DNA of 64,000 nucleotides from Streptomyces sp. MUM 2J (GCF_022414535.1 NZ_JADWYM010000002.1:124001-188000), one strand, 5' to 3'. Shown: positions 8,953-17,992, counted from the stretch's first letter. Numbers and translations are program-made. The notes: generated by a model not told the origin, from the letters alone.

Positions 8953-9471
8953 CCTCATGGCCCGACGGTGCCGCCCTGTCCGCAGGGCGCGGCCGGTGAC
9001 GGCCCCGCGGGCGCAGGCCGGGGCGGGCGCCCAGGCGTGGCACCGGAGGGTGACTCGCGTACATGTCGCGGAATGTGGCATAGCGATGTCACGGAGCGTC
9101 ACATGATGTCGATACCGGGTTGTGTCCTTCACGTGACTCGTCACCAACCGGAGTCGGTGGCACCCTCCGGTACCTTGTGTGGGATGCGAGTGGTTCCCGG
9201 TACGAGCCATGCCGGTGTCGCCTGTTCGACTCCCCGCAGTGAGCGTCGCACAGTATGCCGCACGGGTACTCCTTCGCGCTGGAATATGCCCGAAGCGCTT
9301 GTTGGGGTGACTGTACGTCAATCAAGCTGTCCTGCAAGGGTTTCACGTTCCGTGACCCGGGCTCCGGCCGTTGTCCTGGTCATGCAGAAAATGGCTACGA
9401 TCGTGGCCCTCGTCGTCGTGGTGCTCGCGTGGCGCGCGTCCATGTGTCCGCCGGTTCGGATGGTGTGAGCG
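8953..9471. other. Intergenic region with short hydrophobic ORF
   Basis: No conserved gene is seen in about 519 bp. There are repeated TCAC/GTCAC boxes and a CACGTG around 9040-9140. A 28-codon frame (9382-9468) encodes a hydrophobic core ATIVALVVVVLAW and ends 3 bp before the ATPase start codon. It has no convincing ribosome site and may be chance. Confidence 0.35.
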
Positions 9472-9948
9472 GTGCAGGTGCTACAGGTGCAGCTGGAGGT
9501 CCGGCCCGACCCCACGGAAGTGGGCCGGGCCCGGAGGTGGGCCCGCTCGCGGATCGCCGGGTCGGGCATAGGGGCCGACGACCCGCTCGCCGAGACGCTG
9601 ATCCTCCTCGTCTCCGAACTTGTCACCAACGCCGTGGTGCACACCGGTCGTCCGGCCGTGCTGCGGCTGTCCCTGCCCGGGGTGGCGGCCGAGTCGGCCC
9701 CCGTGCGCGTGGAGGTCGCCGACGGCAGTGGTCGCGCGCCGGTGCCCCGGTGCGTGGACGGCGACGCGACCGGCGGCCGGGGCCTGGCCCTGGTGGACGG
9801 CCTGGCCGACCGGTGGGGCTGGAGCCCCGAGGGGACGGGCAAGCGCGTCTGGTGTGAACTCGACCGGTGTACCGCTCAGCAGGAGCTCGGGAAGGGCTGC
9901 GGAGCCTCCGTTTCGCCCTACGGCGACCTGGCGTACGAAGCGGTGTGA
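9472..9948 (+). CDS. GHKL ATP-binding protein (anti-sigma/serine kinase type)
   Basis: The 158-residue protein is a HATPase_c_2 domain of the RsbW/SpoIIAB-like kind abundant in Streptomyces. The N-box is SELVTNAVVHTG (about residues 45-57), the G1 box is VEVADGSGRAP, and the G2 region is GGRGLALVDGLADRWGW. There is no sensor domain or TM segment. It may phosphorylate the STAS protein encoded upstream, but such ATPases are numerous in Streptomyces and pairing cannot be proven by position. The start is GTG, with only a weak ribosome site. Confidence 0.88.
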   Translation: MQVLQVQLEVRPDPTEVGRARRWARSRIAGSGIGADDPLAETLILLVSELVTNAVVHTGRPAVLRLSLPGVAAESAPVRVEVADGSGRAPVPRCVDGDATGGRGLALVDGLADRWGWSPEGTGKRVWCELDRCTAQQELGKGCGASVSPYGDLAYEAV

Positions 9949-10085
9949 GCCCACCGGGCGGGTGACCGTCCCCGCGCCCGGATCGGGGCACGGTGGCAGA
10001 CGGCGACGACGCGGCGGTGCCGGTGCCCGGTGTGCGCCCGCACCGTGCTTCCGTGCGCGCCTGTGACAAATCGGACGTAAGTCAT
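9918..10085 (-). CDS. Possible 55-residue small protein
   Basis: An ATG at 10085 on the minus strand is preceded by AAAGGAGGT, a near-perfect ribosome binding site with 2-4 bp spacing. The frame runs 55 codons (MTYVRFVTGAHGSTVR..., ending WAHTASYARSP) and overlaps the 3' end of the ATPase gene by 31 bp. It is Arg/His-rich with no recognisable domain, so it may equally be a spurious frame. The ribosome site is the only real support. Confidence 0.25.
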   Translation of the reverse strand: MTYVRFVTGAHGSTVRAHTGHRHRRVVAVCHRAPIRARGRSPARWAHTASYARSP

Positions 10086-10463
10086 GAACCTCCTTTCGGC
10101 TGTTGACGTGACGTGTCCGTTTGATCACGCTTGTGGGCAGCGATTCGCCGCGAGGGGACGACGAGGGTTCCGGTGACGGGAGCCCTCGGCGAGTGTGGGT
10201 CGCGGACGGCGTCCGTTCCCTCCAGGGGCGCTCGGGGCGGAGGGAAGTCGGGGCGGGTACGCCGGAGTCGGCCGGCGGCGTGCGTGTCGCGCTCGGGGCG
10301 GAGCGGTGCGCCGTCGGCCCGACTGTTCGGGGGACGTTCGCGAGGGGTGCCCGCATTGTGCACCCCCGGTGGATCGGTCGGGCGGCGCGGGCGGCGGGAG
10401 AGCCGCGCCGGGACGTCTCTCCACAGGCTGTGGACAACTCTTCGCGGCACGTCAGCCGGTGGC
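10086..10463. other. Intergenic region with a DnaA-box-like site
   Basis: No conserved gene is seen. An inverted repeat TCCACAGGCTGTGGA lies at 10420-10434. TGTGGACAA at 10429-10437 is the reverse complement of TTGTCCACA, the Streptomyces DnaA-box consensus. It is single and 27 bp from the end of the AraC-type gene, so it may be fortuitous. Confidence 0.4.
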
Positions 10464-11459
10464 TCAGGCGGCGTCGCGGGCGCGGAAGGTGCGCCGGTAG
10501 ACCGTCGGCGTCACCCCGACCGCCGCCTGCAGGTGCTGCCGCATCGACTGCGCCGTGCCGAAACCGGCGTCCCGGGCCACCTGATCGACGGACAGGCCGG
10601 TGGACTCCAGCAGGTGCCGGGCCCGTTCGACGCGCTGCCGGGTGAGCCACCGGCCGGGGCTGACACCGGTTTCCTCTCGGAAGCGGCGGGTGAAGGTGCG
10701 GACGGACATGGACTCCCGCCCCGCCATGTCGCGCAGCTGGATCGGCTCGTGGAGCCGGCCGAGCGCCCACGCGCGCGCGTGCGCCGTGGTCGTCTGCTGC
10801 GGGTCGGGTACCGGCCGGTTGACGTACTGCGCCTGCCCGCCGTCGCGGTGCGGCGGTACGACCGTGGCGCGGGCGACGTCGTTGGCGACGGCCGTGCCGT
10901 GGTCGCGGCGCAGGATGTGCAGGCACAGGTCGATGCCGGCCGCCACGCCCGCCGAGGTCAGCACGTCGCCGTCGTCGACGAACAGCACGTCCGGGTCCAC
11001 CTCGACCTTCGGGAACAGCCGCCTGAAGTGGGCGGCGTTGGCCCAGTGGGTGGTGGCCGGGCGGCCGTCGAGGAGTCCGGCCGCGGCCAGGACGTAGGAG
11101 CCGGTGCAGATCGAGGCGAGACGGGTGCCGGGCCGGATCAGGGCGAGTGCGGCGGCGAGGTCGCCGGTCAGCACGCCCTCCTCGTGGACAGGACCGAGTT
11201 CGTGGGACGCCGGGACGATCACCGTGTCGGCGGTGGCGAGCGCCTCGGGGCCGTGCGGGGCGTGCACGGTGAAGTCGGCGTCGGTCCGCACCGGCCCGGG
11301 CGGCCTGACCGAGCAGGTCAGGACCTCGTACAGGCGTCGCCCCCCGGCGTCCCGCGGCCGGCCGAAGATCCGGTGGGGAATGCCCAGTTCGAACGGGAGC
11401 AGTCCGTCGAGGGCGAGGACGGCGACACGGTGCGGGCGGTACTCCTCGGCTGCGTCCAT
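10464..11459 (-). CDS. AraC-family regulator with DJ-1/PfpI (GATase1-like) domain
   Basis: The 331-residue protein has an N-terminal DJ-1/PfpI-like domain (residues about 11-180). It includes ALDGLLPFELGIPHRIFG and the nucleophile-elbow-like stretch LASICTGSYVLAAAGLLDG. The C-terminal part is an AraC DNA-binding domain with two helix-turn-helices (about 225-325: MAGRESMSVRTFTRRFREETGVSPGRWL and STGLSVDQVARDAGFGTAQSMRQHL). This is the FtrA/GlxA architecture, whose members regulate catabolic or efflux genes. It is divergent from an MFS transporter gene 70 bp away, its likely target. Confidence 0.93.
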   Translation of the reverse strand: MDAAEEYRPHRVAVLALDGLLPFELGIPHRIFGRPRDAGGRRLYEVLTCSVRPPGPVRTDADFTVHAPHGPEALATADTVIVPASHELGPVHEEGVLTGDLAAALALIRPGTRLASICTGSYVLAAAGLLDGRPATTHWANAAHFRRLFPKVEVDPDVLFVDDGDVLTSAGVAAGIDLCLHILRRDHGTAVANDVARATVVPPHRDGGQAQYVNRPVPDPQQTTTAHARAWALGRLHEPIQLRDMAGRESMSVRTFTRRFREETGVSPGRWLTRQRVERARHLLESTGLSVDQVARDAGFGTAQSMRQHLQAAVGVTPTVYRRTFRARDAA

Positions 11460-11529
11460 GGCCCGATCCTAGTGAATACTGTCCTCCGGGCCACTCGATC
11501 GTGGGAGCCGCACACCGGAGGCTCCGGGT

Positions 11530-12834
11530 GTGACGCAGACGACCGAACCCGCACCCCTGCCCGTGGAGTCCTTCCACCGCCCCGCCCGCATCCACCGGGC
11601 GTGGTTCGTCGCCGCCGTGACGTTCGTCACGATCATCGGCGCGGCCGCCTTCCGTTCCCTGCCGGGACTGCTGATCGATCCGTTGCACCTGGAGTACGGC
11701 TGGTCGCGCGGCACGATCGGGGCCGCCGTCTCCGTCAACCTCGCTCTCTACGGCCTCACCGCCCCGTTCGCGGCCGCGCTGATGGACCGGTTCGGGATCC
11801 GGCGGGTGGTCGCCGTGGCCCTGACGGTGATCGCGCTCGGCTCGGGGCTGACGGTGTGGATGACCTCGGCCTGGCAACTGCTGCTGTGCTGGGGCGTGCT
11901 GGTGGGCCTGGGATCCGGTTCGATGGCCCTGGCCTTCGCGGCGACCGTCACCAACCGCTGGTTCACCGAGCGCCGGGGCCTGGTCAGCGGCATACTGACC
12001 GCCGCCTCGGCGTCCGGCCAGCTGATCTTCCTGCCGCTGCTGTCGTGGATGGTGGAGGAGTACGACTGGCGTCCGGCGGCCGTCACCGTGGCGCTCGCCG
12101 CCCTCGCCGTGGTGCCGTTCGTCTGGCTGCTGCTGCGCGACCATCCCGCGGACGTGGGTCTGAGGCCGTACGGAGCCCCCGCGTTCGTGCCCGGGCCGGA
12201 GCCGGTGCGGGGTGCCGCGCGCCGTGCGGTGACCGTGCTGCTGTCGGCCGCGCGCACCGGCCCCTTCTGGTTGCTGGCCGGCACGTTCGCGATCTGCGGC
12301 GCCTCCACCAACGGCCTGGTCCAAACCCACTTCGTGCCCGCGGCCCACGACCACGGCATGCCCGTCACGGCCGCTGCCTCGCTCCTGGCCGTGGTCGGGG
12401 TGTTCGACGTGGCCGGCACGGTCGCCTCCGGCTGGTTCACCGACCGCTTCGAGCCGCGCCGCCTGCTGGCCGTGTACTACGCGCTGCGCGGCGTCGCGCT
12501 GCTGTTCCTGCCGATGCTGCTCGCCCCGGCCGTCCACCCGCCGATGGTCTTCTTCATCGTCTTCTACGGCCTCGACTGGGTCGCCACGGTCCCGCCCACG
12601 CTGGCCCTGTGCCGCGCGCACTACGGCGAGGACAGCGCGATCGTCTTCGGCTGGGTGCTCGCCTCGCACCAGGTGGGCGCGGCGGCGGTGGCCTGGCTCG
12701 GCGGCGTCGCCCGGGACGCCCTCGGTTCCTACGACGTCGTCTGGTACGCGTCCGGCGCGCTGTGCGCCGCCGCCGCGCTGATGGCGCTGGTGATCCGGCG
12801 CGGGCCGGCGGCCACGGCCCGCGCGGTGGCGTGA
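11530..12834 (+). CDS. MFS transporter
   Basis: The 434-residue protein has about 12 transmembrane helices. A motif-A-like loop follows TM2 (ALMDRFGIRR) and a matching loop lies in the second half (GWFTDRFEPRR). It resembles the monocarboxylate/oxalate-formate antiporter branch, but substrate cannot be read from sequence. The GTG start directly follows CTCCGG. The divergent AraC/DJ-1 regulator 70 bp away probably controls it. Confidence 0.9.
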   Translation: MTQTTEPAPLPVESFHRPARIHRAWFVAAVTFVTIIGAAAFRSLPGLLIDPLHLEYGWSRGTIGAAVSVNLALYGLTAPFAAALMDRFGIRRVVAVALTVIALGSGLTVWMTSAWQLLLCWGVLVGLGSGSMALAFAATVTNRWFTERRGLVSGILTAASASGQLIFLPLLSWMVEEYDWRPAAVTVALAALAVVPFVWLLLRDHPADVGLRPYGAPAFVPGPEPVRGAARRAVTVLLSAARTGPFWLLAGTFAICGASTNGLVQTHFVPAAHDHGMPVTAAASLLAVVGVFDVAGTVASGWFTDRFEPRRLLAVYYALRGVALLFLPMLLAPAVHPPMVFFIVFYGLDWVATVPPTLALCRAHYGEDSAIVFGWVLASHQVGAAAVAWLGGVARDALGSYDVVWYASGALCAAAALMALVIRRGPAATARAVA

Positions 12835-12918
12835 GGTCCGCGGACCGTCCGCGGACCAGGCGGCCTGATGCTGCGTCAGAGCAGCCTGGACGGCGGGGGC
12901 GTGGGCCGCCGCGGGGGG

Positions 12919-14115
12919 TCAGACCGGCAGCTGTGACACCCGTCCGTCGGCGTCCCCGGCGATCGTCTTCGCGATCTTCCCCGCGTCGATGGCCAGTTCG
13001 CGGAGCATCCCGCTGATGGGGTTGGTGAAACCGGTGAAGAACAGGTCCGGCGCGCCGGCCGGAGTGCGGGCGCCGTGCACGACCGGTCTGCCCCGGCCGT
13101 CCAGGACGCCGAGGTGGCCGACGAGGCCCTCCAGGGCGCGGACGTAGCCGGTGGCGGCGATGACGGCGTCCGGCCCGATCCGGGTGCCGTCGGCGAGAGC
13201 GACCTTGCCGTCCTCGAAGCCGTCGACGGCGGCCACGACCTCCACCCGCCCCCGGCGGACGGCATCGACGAGGCCGACGTCCTGTACCGGGACGGCGCCC
13301 TCGGTGACCCGGCTGTACAGGCCGGTCTCGGGGCGGGGCAGACCGTGCGCGGACAGGTCGGGCACGCTGAGCCGCGCCAGGGGCCTGGCCAGCCGGTCGA
13401 CGAGTGGCACCGGCAGGCGCCGGGCCAGCACGCCCGAGTACTGGGCGGCCCAGCCGGCGGTCGAGCGGCGCACGATGTGCGGTGCGGTCCGCACGGCGAG
13501 CCGCACCCGTGCGGCGCCGCCCTCCACCAGGTCCACGGCGATCTCGGCGCCGGTGTTGCCGGCACCGACGACGAGGACGTCCCGGCCGGCGTAGGGCTGG
13601 GCGTTGCGGTAGGCGGAGGCGTGGAGGAACTCGCCGGTGAACCCGGCGCGGCCGGGCCAGTCGGGGACCCGGGGCGTGTGGTTGTAGCCGGTGGCGACGA
13701 CGACCGCGGCCCCCGTCAGCTCCCGGCCGCCGGTGGCGTGCAGCAGCCACCCGGTGCCGTCGGGGGAGCGGTCGACCCGTGTGACCTCGACCCCGGTGAC
13801 GATCTCCAGCTCGTGGTGCTCGGCGTACCTCTCCAGGTAGCGCACCACGTCGTCCCTGGACACCCAGCGCCCGAAGCGACGGGGTATCGCAAGCCCCGGA
13901 AGGGCCGAGAGCCGGCGTGTGGTGTGCAGGTGGAGCCGGTCGTAGTGGCCCCGCCAGGACGCCCCCACGCGGTCGGACTTCTCCAGTACGACGGCCCGGA
14001 CGCCGCGCGCCCGCAGCGCGTACGCGACGGCCAGTCCGCCGGGTCCGCCGCCGATGACGTGGACGGGGCGGGCGGCAGGGGGCGTGGGGCGTGCGGACGC
14101 TGTGGAGTCGGCCAT
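12919..14115 (-). CDS. FAD-dependent flavin monooxygenase-like oxidoreductase
   Basis: The 398-residue protein has two Rossmann motifs. The FAD site is HVIGGGPGGLAVAYAL at about residues 18-33, and the NADPH site is DVLVVGAGNTGAEIAVDL at about 180-197. It also has the ATGYNHTPRVP and IAATGYVRALEGL segments typical of FMO/YUCCA-like enzymes. The conserved TRRLSALPG region after the FAD motif fits the CzcO/putative K+-transport-associated flavoprotein group. Substrate is unknown. It is transcribed alone, with an upstream region of about 230 bp to the PNPOx gene. Confidence 0.88.
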   Translation of the reverse strand: MADSTASARPTPPAARPVHVIGGGPGGLAVAYALRARGVRAVVLEKSDRVGASWRGHYDRLHLHTTRRLSALPGLAIPRRFGRWVSRDDVVRYLERYAEHHELEIVTGVEVTRVDRSPDGTGWLLHATGGRELTGAAVVVATGYNHTPRVPDWPGRAGFTGEFLHASAYRNAQPYAGRDVLVVGAGNTGAEIAVDLVEGGAARVRLAVRTAPHIVRRSTAGWAAQYSGVLARRLPVPLVDRLARPLARLSVPDLSAHGLPRPETGLYSRVTEGAVPVQDVGLVDAVRRGRVEVVAAVDGFEDGKVALADGTRIGPDAVIAATGYVRALEGLVGHLGVLDGRGRPVVHGARTPAGAPDLFFTGFTNPISGMLRELAIDAGKIAKTIAGDADGRVSQLPV

Positions 14116-14344
14116 GTGCGCGAGCGTAATCACCCAACAGGTTGATGGGTCTCGGTCAAGACCGGAATTGGTTGCGGATTGATCACGGGTGGGGGAGAAG
14201 TGTGTGGGACTTGTGTCGTAGAGGTCCTGGTTGCGGAGCGGTGGGGAACGGCCGGCGGCGCCGGTCGCCGCGCCCCCGCTCCCGGCCGCCCGCCGGGCGG
14301 GAGCCGAGGCGGGTGTCCGCGAGTGGTGCGGGGGCGGCGGTCCC

Positions 14345-15013
14345 TCAGGGCCACAGCAGCTCCCGGTGCCAGCCGTCGTTCCCCGTCCGCCGATAGGCCA
14401 GCCGGACGTGCCGGCGCGATGCGTCGCCCTGGAAGAACTCGACCTCCTCCGCGCGCACCCGGTACAGCGTCCAGGTCGGTGCCTGGGCGTCCGGTTCCCG
14501 CCGGGCCCGCTCCCAGGCGGCCTGCGAGGCGAGCCGCAGCTCCTCCACGGAGCCGAGTCGTTCGCTCTGGCGTCCGGTGAGCGCGGCGGCCAGTGCCCCG
14601 GTCGACCGGACGTGCAGGTCGGCCTGCGCCTCCTCGGCCGAGGCCACGGCCACCGGCCCGCGCACCCGCACCTGACGTCCCAGGAGCGGCCAGTAGAAGC
14701 CGAGCGCGGCATACGGCCGTCCGGCCAGCTGACGGCCCTTGCGGCTGCTGGCGTGCGTGGCGAACGCCCAGCCGTCGGCGTCCGCGCCGTGCAACATCAC
14801 GGTCCGCACGTCCGCGCGGCCCTCGTCGTCCGCCGTGGCCAGTGACATGGTGTGCGGTTCCGGCTGCCCGGCCGTCGCCGCCTTGGCCAGCCAGCGGGCG
14901 AACAGGTCGAGCGGGTCGTCGGGTGCCGCCGCCGGGTCGAAGCCGGGCAGGGACGTCACCTCCGGATCCCACACCCGCAGTGACCGCAGCAGCTCGTGAA
15001 GGTCGGTACCCAT
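14345..15013 (-). CDS. Pyridoxamine 5'-phosphate oxidase family protein
   Basis: The 222-residue protein has the split-barrel FMN-binding fold of PNPOx. Visible signatures are MSLATADDEGRADVRTVMLHGADADGWAFATHASSRKGRQL, YAALGFYWPLLGRQVRVRGPV, and a C-terminal TLYRVRAEEVEFFQGDASRRHVRLAYRR with conserved WHRELLWP. Those end motifs match PdxH, which oxidises PNP/PMP to PLP using FMN. Length is typical. A second housekeeping pdxH may exist elsewhere, so I leave the symbol blank. Confidence 0.85.
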   Translation of the reverse strand: MGTDLHELLRSLRVWDPEVTSLPGFDPAAAPDDPLDLFARWLAKAATAGQPEPHTMSLATADDEGRADVRTVMLHGADADGWAFATHASSRKGRQLAGRPYAALGFYWPLLGRQVRVRGPVAVASAEEAQADLHVRSTGALAAALTGRQSERLGSVEELRLASQAAWERARREPDAQAPTWTLYRVRAEEVEFFQGDASRRHVRLAYRRTGNDGWHRELLWP

Positions 15014-15183
15014 TCCCCGATTGTCCGGCTCCGGTCTCCGCCCCCGGGCGGCAGGTGCCGTTCCGGCATGCGGTACCGGAATGCCCGCACCGGCCCGGCG
15101 GTGTCCGCCCCGCCCGGGCCCGGGCGGGCCCGGGCGGGCCGGGCGTTCCGTCGCCGGTGCGGTGGGCCGGTGGCGGAGGGTGG

Positions 15184-15804
15184 TCACAGGGTCGCCAGGC
15201 GCTCCACCAGCAGCAGCGCGCCGACCCCGAGCATCGCCGCGCCGGAGGTGCGGGTCACCGCACGGGCCGCGGCCGGGCGGGCGCCGAGGACGCCGCGGGC
15301 CAGGAGCCCGACCGTGAGGTAGACGGCCGTGCAGCACGCCATGTTCAGCAGACCGAGGATGCCCGTCTGGACGGGCAACGGCAGATGCGCGCCGCGCAGA
15401 GTGAGGAACTGCGGCAGCACGGACAGGTGGAGGAGCAGGCCCTTCGGGTTCAGGCCGCTGATCGCGGCGCCGCGCAGCAGGACACGGGAGCCGTCCGCCG
15501 CGGGTGCCTCGCCCGCCCCGGGGACACTCGGCCGGCGCAGCACGCCCCACCCCAGCCACAGCAGGTAAGCCGCCCCCGCCACCGTCAGCGCGGTCAGCAG
15601 CCGGGGCGACCCGGCCACCAGCACGGAGAGCCCCGCCGCGGCCAGCGCCGTGTGCAGCGCATAGCCGGAGACCAGGCCCGCCACCGCCACCGTGACCGAC
15701 CGGCCGCGCAGCCCGGCGGCGATGGCGTACGCCCAGTCGGCGCCCGGCACGCAGACCAGCAGGAGGTCCACGGCGAGGAAAGAGATCAGCGTTCCCGAGT
15801 CCAT
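15184..15804 (-). CDS. LysE-family amino acid exporter
   Basis: The 206-residue integral membrane protein has about six TM helices. It carries the LysE/RhtB signature PGADWAYAIAAGLRGRSVTVAVAGLVSGY near residue 19 and GLNPKGLLLHLSVLPQF in the middle. It exports an amino acid or similar metabolite. The adjacent divergent gene encodes an Lrp/AsnC regulator, the usual amino acid-sensing partner. An upstream in-frame ATG at 15888 would overlap the Lrp gene, so the start at 15804 is preferred. Confidence 0.9.
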   Translation of the reverse strand: MDSGTLISFLAVDLLLVCVPGADWAYAIAAGLRGRSVTVAVAGLVSGYALHTALAAAGLSVLVAGSPRLLTALTVAGAAYLLWLGWGVLRRPSVPGAGEAPAADGSRVLLRGAAISGLNPKGLLLHLSVLPQFLTLRGAHLPLPVQTGILGLLNMACCTAVYLTVGLLARGVLGARPAAARAVTRTSGAAMLGVGALLLVERLATL

Positions 15805-15886
15805 GGAGGGGACATTAGGCGCGATGTGGCCGAAAGTGTTCCTGAAGTTTCTTCCCTGAGGGGCATGAGGGGGGAGAATCTTGCCC

Positions 15887-16339
15887 ATGGACGACGTGGA
15901 CCGGAAGATTCTTGCCGAGCTGCAACAGGACGGGCGGCTGACCGTGACGGAGCTGGCGTCGCGGGTGCGGCTGAGTGTCTCGCCCTGCCACCGGCGGCTG
16001 CGCGAGTTGGAGCGGTCCGGCGCGATCAGCGGATACCGGGCGCTGGTGGACCCGGCGGCCGTCGGGCTGAACTTCGAGGCGCTGGTCTTCGTCTCGATGC
16101 GGCAGGAGGACCGGGAGACCGTCGTCGAGTTCGAGCGGGCGCTCGGCGAGGTGGACGAGGTGGTGGAGGCGCAGCGGCTGTTCGGCGAGCCGGACTACCT
16201 GCTGCGGGTCGTCGCCGCCGACCTCGCCGCCTATCAGCGGCTGTACGACGAGCGGCTCGCCGCCCTGCCGGGCGTGCAGCGGCTGACGTCCACGCTGGTG
16301 ATGAAGCACGTGGTGCAGGATCGGCCGCTGCCCGCGTAG
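15887..16339 (+). CDS. Lrp/AsnC-family transcriptional regulator
   Basis: The 150-residue protein has an N-terminal AsnC helix-turn-helix (residues 1-60: MDDVDRKILAELQQDGRLTVTELASRVRLSVSPCHRRLRELERSG). A C-terminal RAM/ACT ligand domain follows (LNFEALVFVSMRQEDRETVVEFERAL, then YLLRVVAADLAAYQRLYDERL). It is divergent from the lysE-type exporter with 82 bp between starts, so amino acid-responsive control of that exporter is the simple reading. A TTG two codons upstream is an alternative start. Confidence 0.92.
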   Translation: MDDVDRKILAELQQDGRLTVTELASRVRLSVSPCHRRLRELERSGAISGYRALVDPAAVGLNFEALVFVSMRQEDRETVVEFERALGEVDEVVEAQRLFGEPDYLLRVVAADLAAYQRLYDERLAALPGVQRLTSTLVMKHVVQDRPLPA

Positions 16340-16354
16340 CGCCCCGGATGCGCG

Positions 16355-16389
16355 ACAGGCGGCGGTCCCGTGAGGGAACCACCGCCTGT
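16355..16389. terminator. Strong hairpin between convergent genes
   Basis: A 15-base arm (16355-16369, ACAGGCGGCGGTCCC) pairs with 16374-16389, with one bulged base and a GTGA loop. It sits between the convergent Lrp and TetR genes and can end transcription from both. There is no T-run, as is common in Streptomyces. Confidence 0.75.
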
Positions 16390-16457
16390 GAGACAGGATT
16401 CGGCATTGCGGGGGAGCAGGCTGGCTCCGGGCGCCGGCGCGCGGGTGTCGGTCGTGG

Positions 16458-17105
16458 TTACTTCGTGGGCTTCTTCCCCGTCACGCCGAGGTGCACCAAC
16501 AGCGCCAGGTTGGGCTTGAGTTCAGCCTGCTTGACGCCCCATGCCGAGAACCCCTTCTGATGCGAGGCGACCGCCGCGAGCATCGCGACGAGCGAACCGG
16601 CGATCGCCCCGGGGTTCACATCCTTGTCGATCCGGCCCTTGGCCTGGAGTGCGGCGACGGCCTCGGTGAGGGGGCCGTTCACCGCGTTGAGGATCTTCAT
16701 GCGGATCTTGTAGAAGCGCTTGTCGCCCTCGGCGGCGCCGAGATCGACCACGCGCAGGATCGCGTCGTTCTTCTTCCAGAAGTCCAGGAAGCCGTCGACG
16801 AGTTCCTGGGCGGACTGCCAGCCCGCCTTGCCCACCCAGGACCGGTCCTCGACCAGTTCGGACAGACCGGCGCCCTCGGCGGCCGTCTCCTCGGCGATCT
16901 CCAGGACGGCACCCTCGACGTCCGGAAAGTACTGGTAGAAGGTCGCGGGCGACGTGCCCGCCTTGCGGGCGACATCGATGACCTTGACGTCCCGGTAGGG
17001 GGAGGAGCTGAGCATCTCGCTGAGGCAGTCGAGCAGCTTCTGCCGGGTCGCCTGCCCACGTCGACCGGCCACGCGGCCGTCGACGGTACGCACTTGTCCT
17101 GTCAT
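16458..17105 (-). CDS. TetR-family transcriptional regulator
   Basis: The 215-residue protein has an N-terminal TetR helix-turn-helix (about residues 15-65: RGQATRQKLLDCLSEMLSSSPYRDVKVIDVARKAGTSPATFYQYFPDVEGAV). The all-helical ligand domain follows. The TetR-type PATFYQYF recognition helix is intact. The divergent VOC gene starts 122 bp away and may be a target. The position just before afsK is conserved in Streptomyces from memory. Ligand unknown. Confidence 0.92.
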   Translation of the reverse strand: MTGQVRTVDGRVAGRRGQATRQKLLDCLSEMLSSSPYRDVKVIDVARKAGTSPATFYQYFPDVEGAVLEIAEETAAEGAGLSELVEDRSWVGKAGWQSAQELVDGFLDFWKKNDAILRVVDLGAAEGDKRFYKIRMKILNAVNGPLTEAVAALQAKGRIDKDVNPGAIAGSLVAMLAAVASHQKGFSAWGVKQAELKPNLALLVHLGVTGKKPTK

Positions 17106-17215
17106 GCCGTCAGCTTACCGACGGGTGATCGGAGCGCGATTTGGCCGACTGCAAATGGGGTGCATGGGGGCTGGGAGGCTGGTGTGCCTGGTCTGCGGGG
17201 TGTGGGCCCGGCCGC

Positions 17216-17221
17216 TACTTT
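17216..17221 (+). promoter_or_regulatory. Candidate -10 (TACTTT) for leaderless VOC transcript
   Basis: TACTTT ends 6 bp before the ATG at 17228. There is no ribosome site in between, which fits a leaderless mRNA. Confidence 0.4.
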
Positions 17222-17227
17222 GGCGCT

Positions 17228-17992
17228 ATGGCCGAAAACAGGGCATCCGCATACGGAGAGGGCGTCCCCTGCTGGGTGGACGCGCAGCTGCCGGACGTGG
17301 AGGCGGGCAAGCGCTTCTACGGTGAGCTCTTCGGGTGGACCTACGAGGACGCGTACGGCTCCACCGTGTGGGCCCGCCTGGACGGCGAGCCCGTCGCCGC
17401 GCTCGCGCACAAGGCGGACGGCCGCCTGCCCACCGTGTGGACGGTCTACTTCGCCGCCCCGGACGCGGAGGCCACCTCACGGCGCATCCTCGCCGCCGGC
17501 GGGCAGCTCGTCACCGCCCCACTGCCGGTCGGTGAGCTGGGCAGTTCCGCTCTGGCGACGGACCCCGAGGGCGCGGTCTTCGGGCTGTGGCAGCCCGGCA
17601 GCCATCCCGGCTTCGGCCGGCGCCACGAGGTGGGCGCCTTCGCCTGGGCGCAGCTGTACGCCCGTGACACCTCCGTCGTCAACACCTTCTACGGCGGCCT
17701 CTTCCGTGACGCCCTCTTCGGCCCCAACGCCCGTCCCGACTTCGGCCGGGCGCCGGTCGCCGACGTCTTCCCGGCCGAGATGCCGCCCCACTTCGTCGTC
17801 CACTTCGGTGTCGAGGACTGCGAGGACGCCGTCGCCACGGTGCTGCGGCTCGGCGGGCGGCTGCAGGCGGGTCCCTTCGAGGCGTCGTACGGGACGGTGG
17901 CCGTCGTCACGGACAATCAGGGGGCGTCGTTCGCGGTGCTGGAGCGCCGGACGGAGGGTGGGCAAAGGCACGATCCGGTGGATCTGTCATGA
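17228..17992 (+). CDS. VOC-family (glyoxalase/dioxygenase fold) protein, two repeats
   Basis: The 254-residue protein contains two tandem VOC modules. The first runs from about residue 10 (CWVDAQLPDVEAGKRFYGELFGWTYED) and the second from about residue 135 (AWAQLYARDTSVVNTFYGGLFRDALFG). The shape is that of Streptomyces hydroxylase/glyoxalase-like proteins with unknown substrate. Each module ends in a strand such as FGLWQPG or FAVLERR. The ATG was chosen because a -10-like TACTTT lies just upstream. It precedes afsK by 159 bp on the same strand. Confidence 0.85.
   Translation: MAENRASAYGEGVPCWVDAQLPDVEAGKRFYGELFGWTYEDAYGSTVWARLDGEPVAALAHKADGRLPTVWTVYFAAPDAEATSRRILAAGGQLVTAPLPVGELGSSALATDPEGAVFGLWQPGSHPGFGRRHEVGAFAWAQLYARDTSVVNTFYGGLFRDALFGPNARPDFGRAPVADVFPAEMPPHFVVHFGVEDCEDAVATVLRLGGRLQAGPFEASYGTVAVVTDNQGASFAVLERRTEGGQRHDPVDLS

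Noticed and set aside
10429..10437. TTGTCCACA DnaA box as a sign of a replication origin
   Set aside because: It is a single copy. oriC of Streptomyces has many boxes between dnaA and dnaN, which are not here.
9481..12669. 1062-codon minus-strand open frame
   Set aside because: It runs across the ATPase, AraC and MFS genes in the wrong frames. It has no continuous domain and the underlying genes are well supported.
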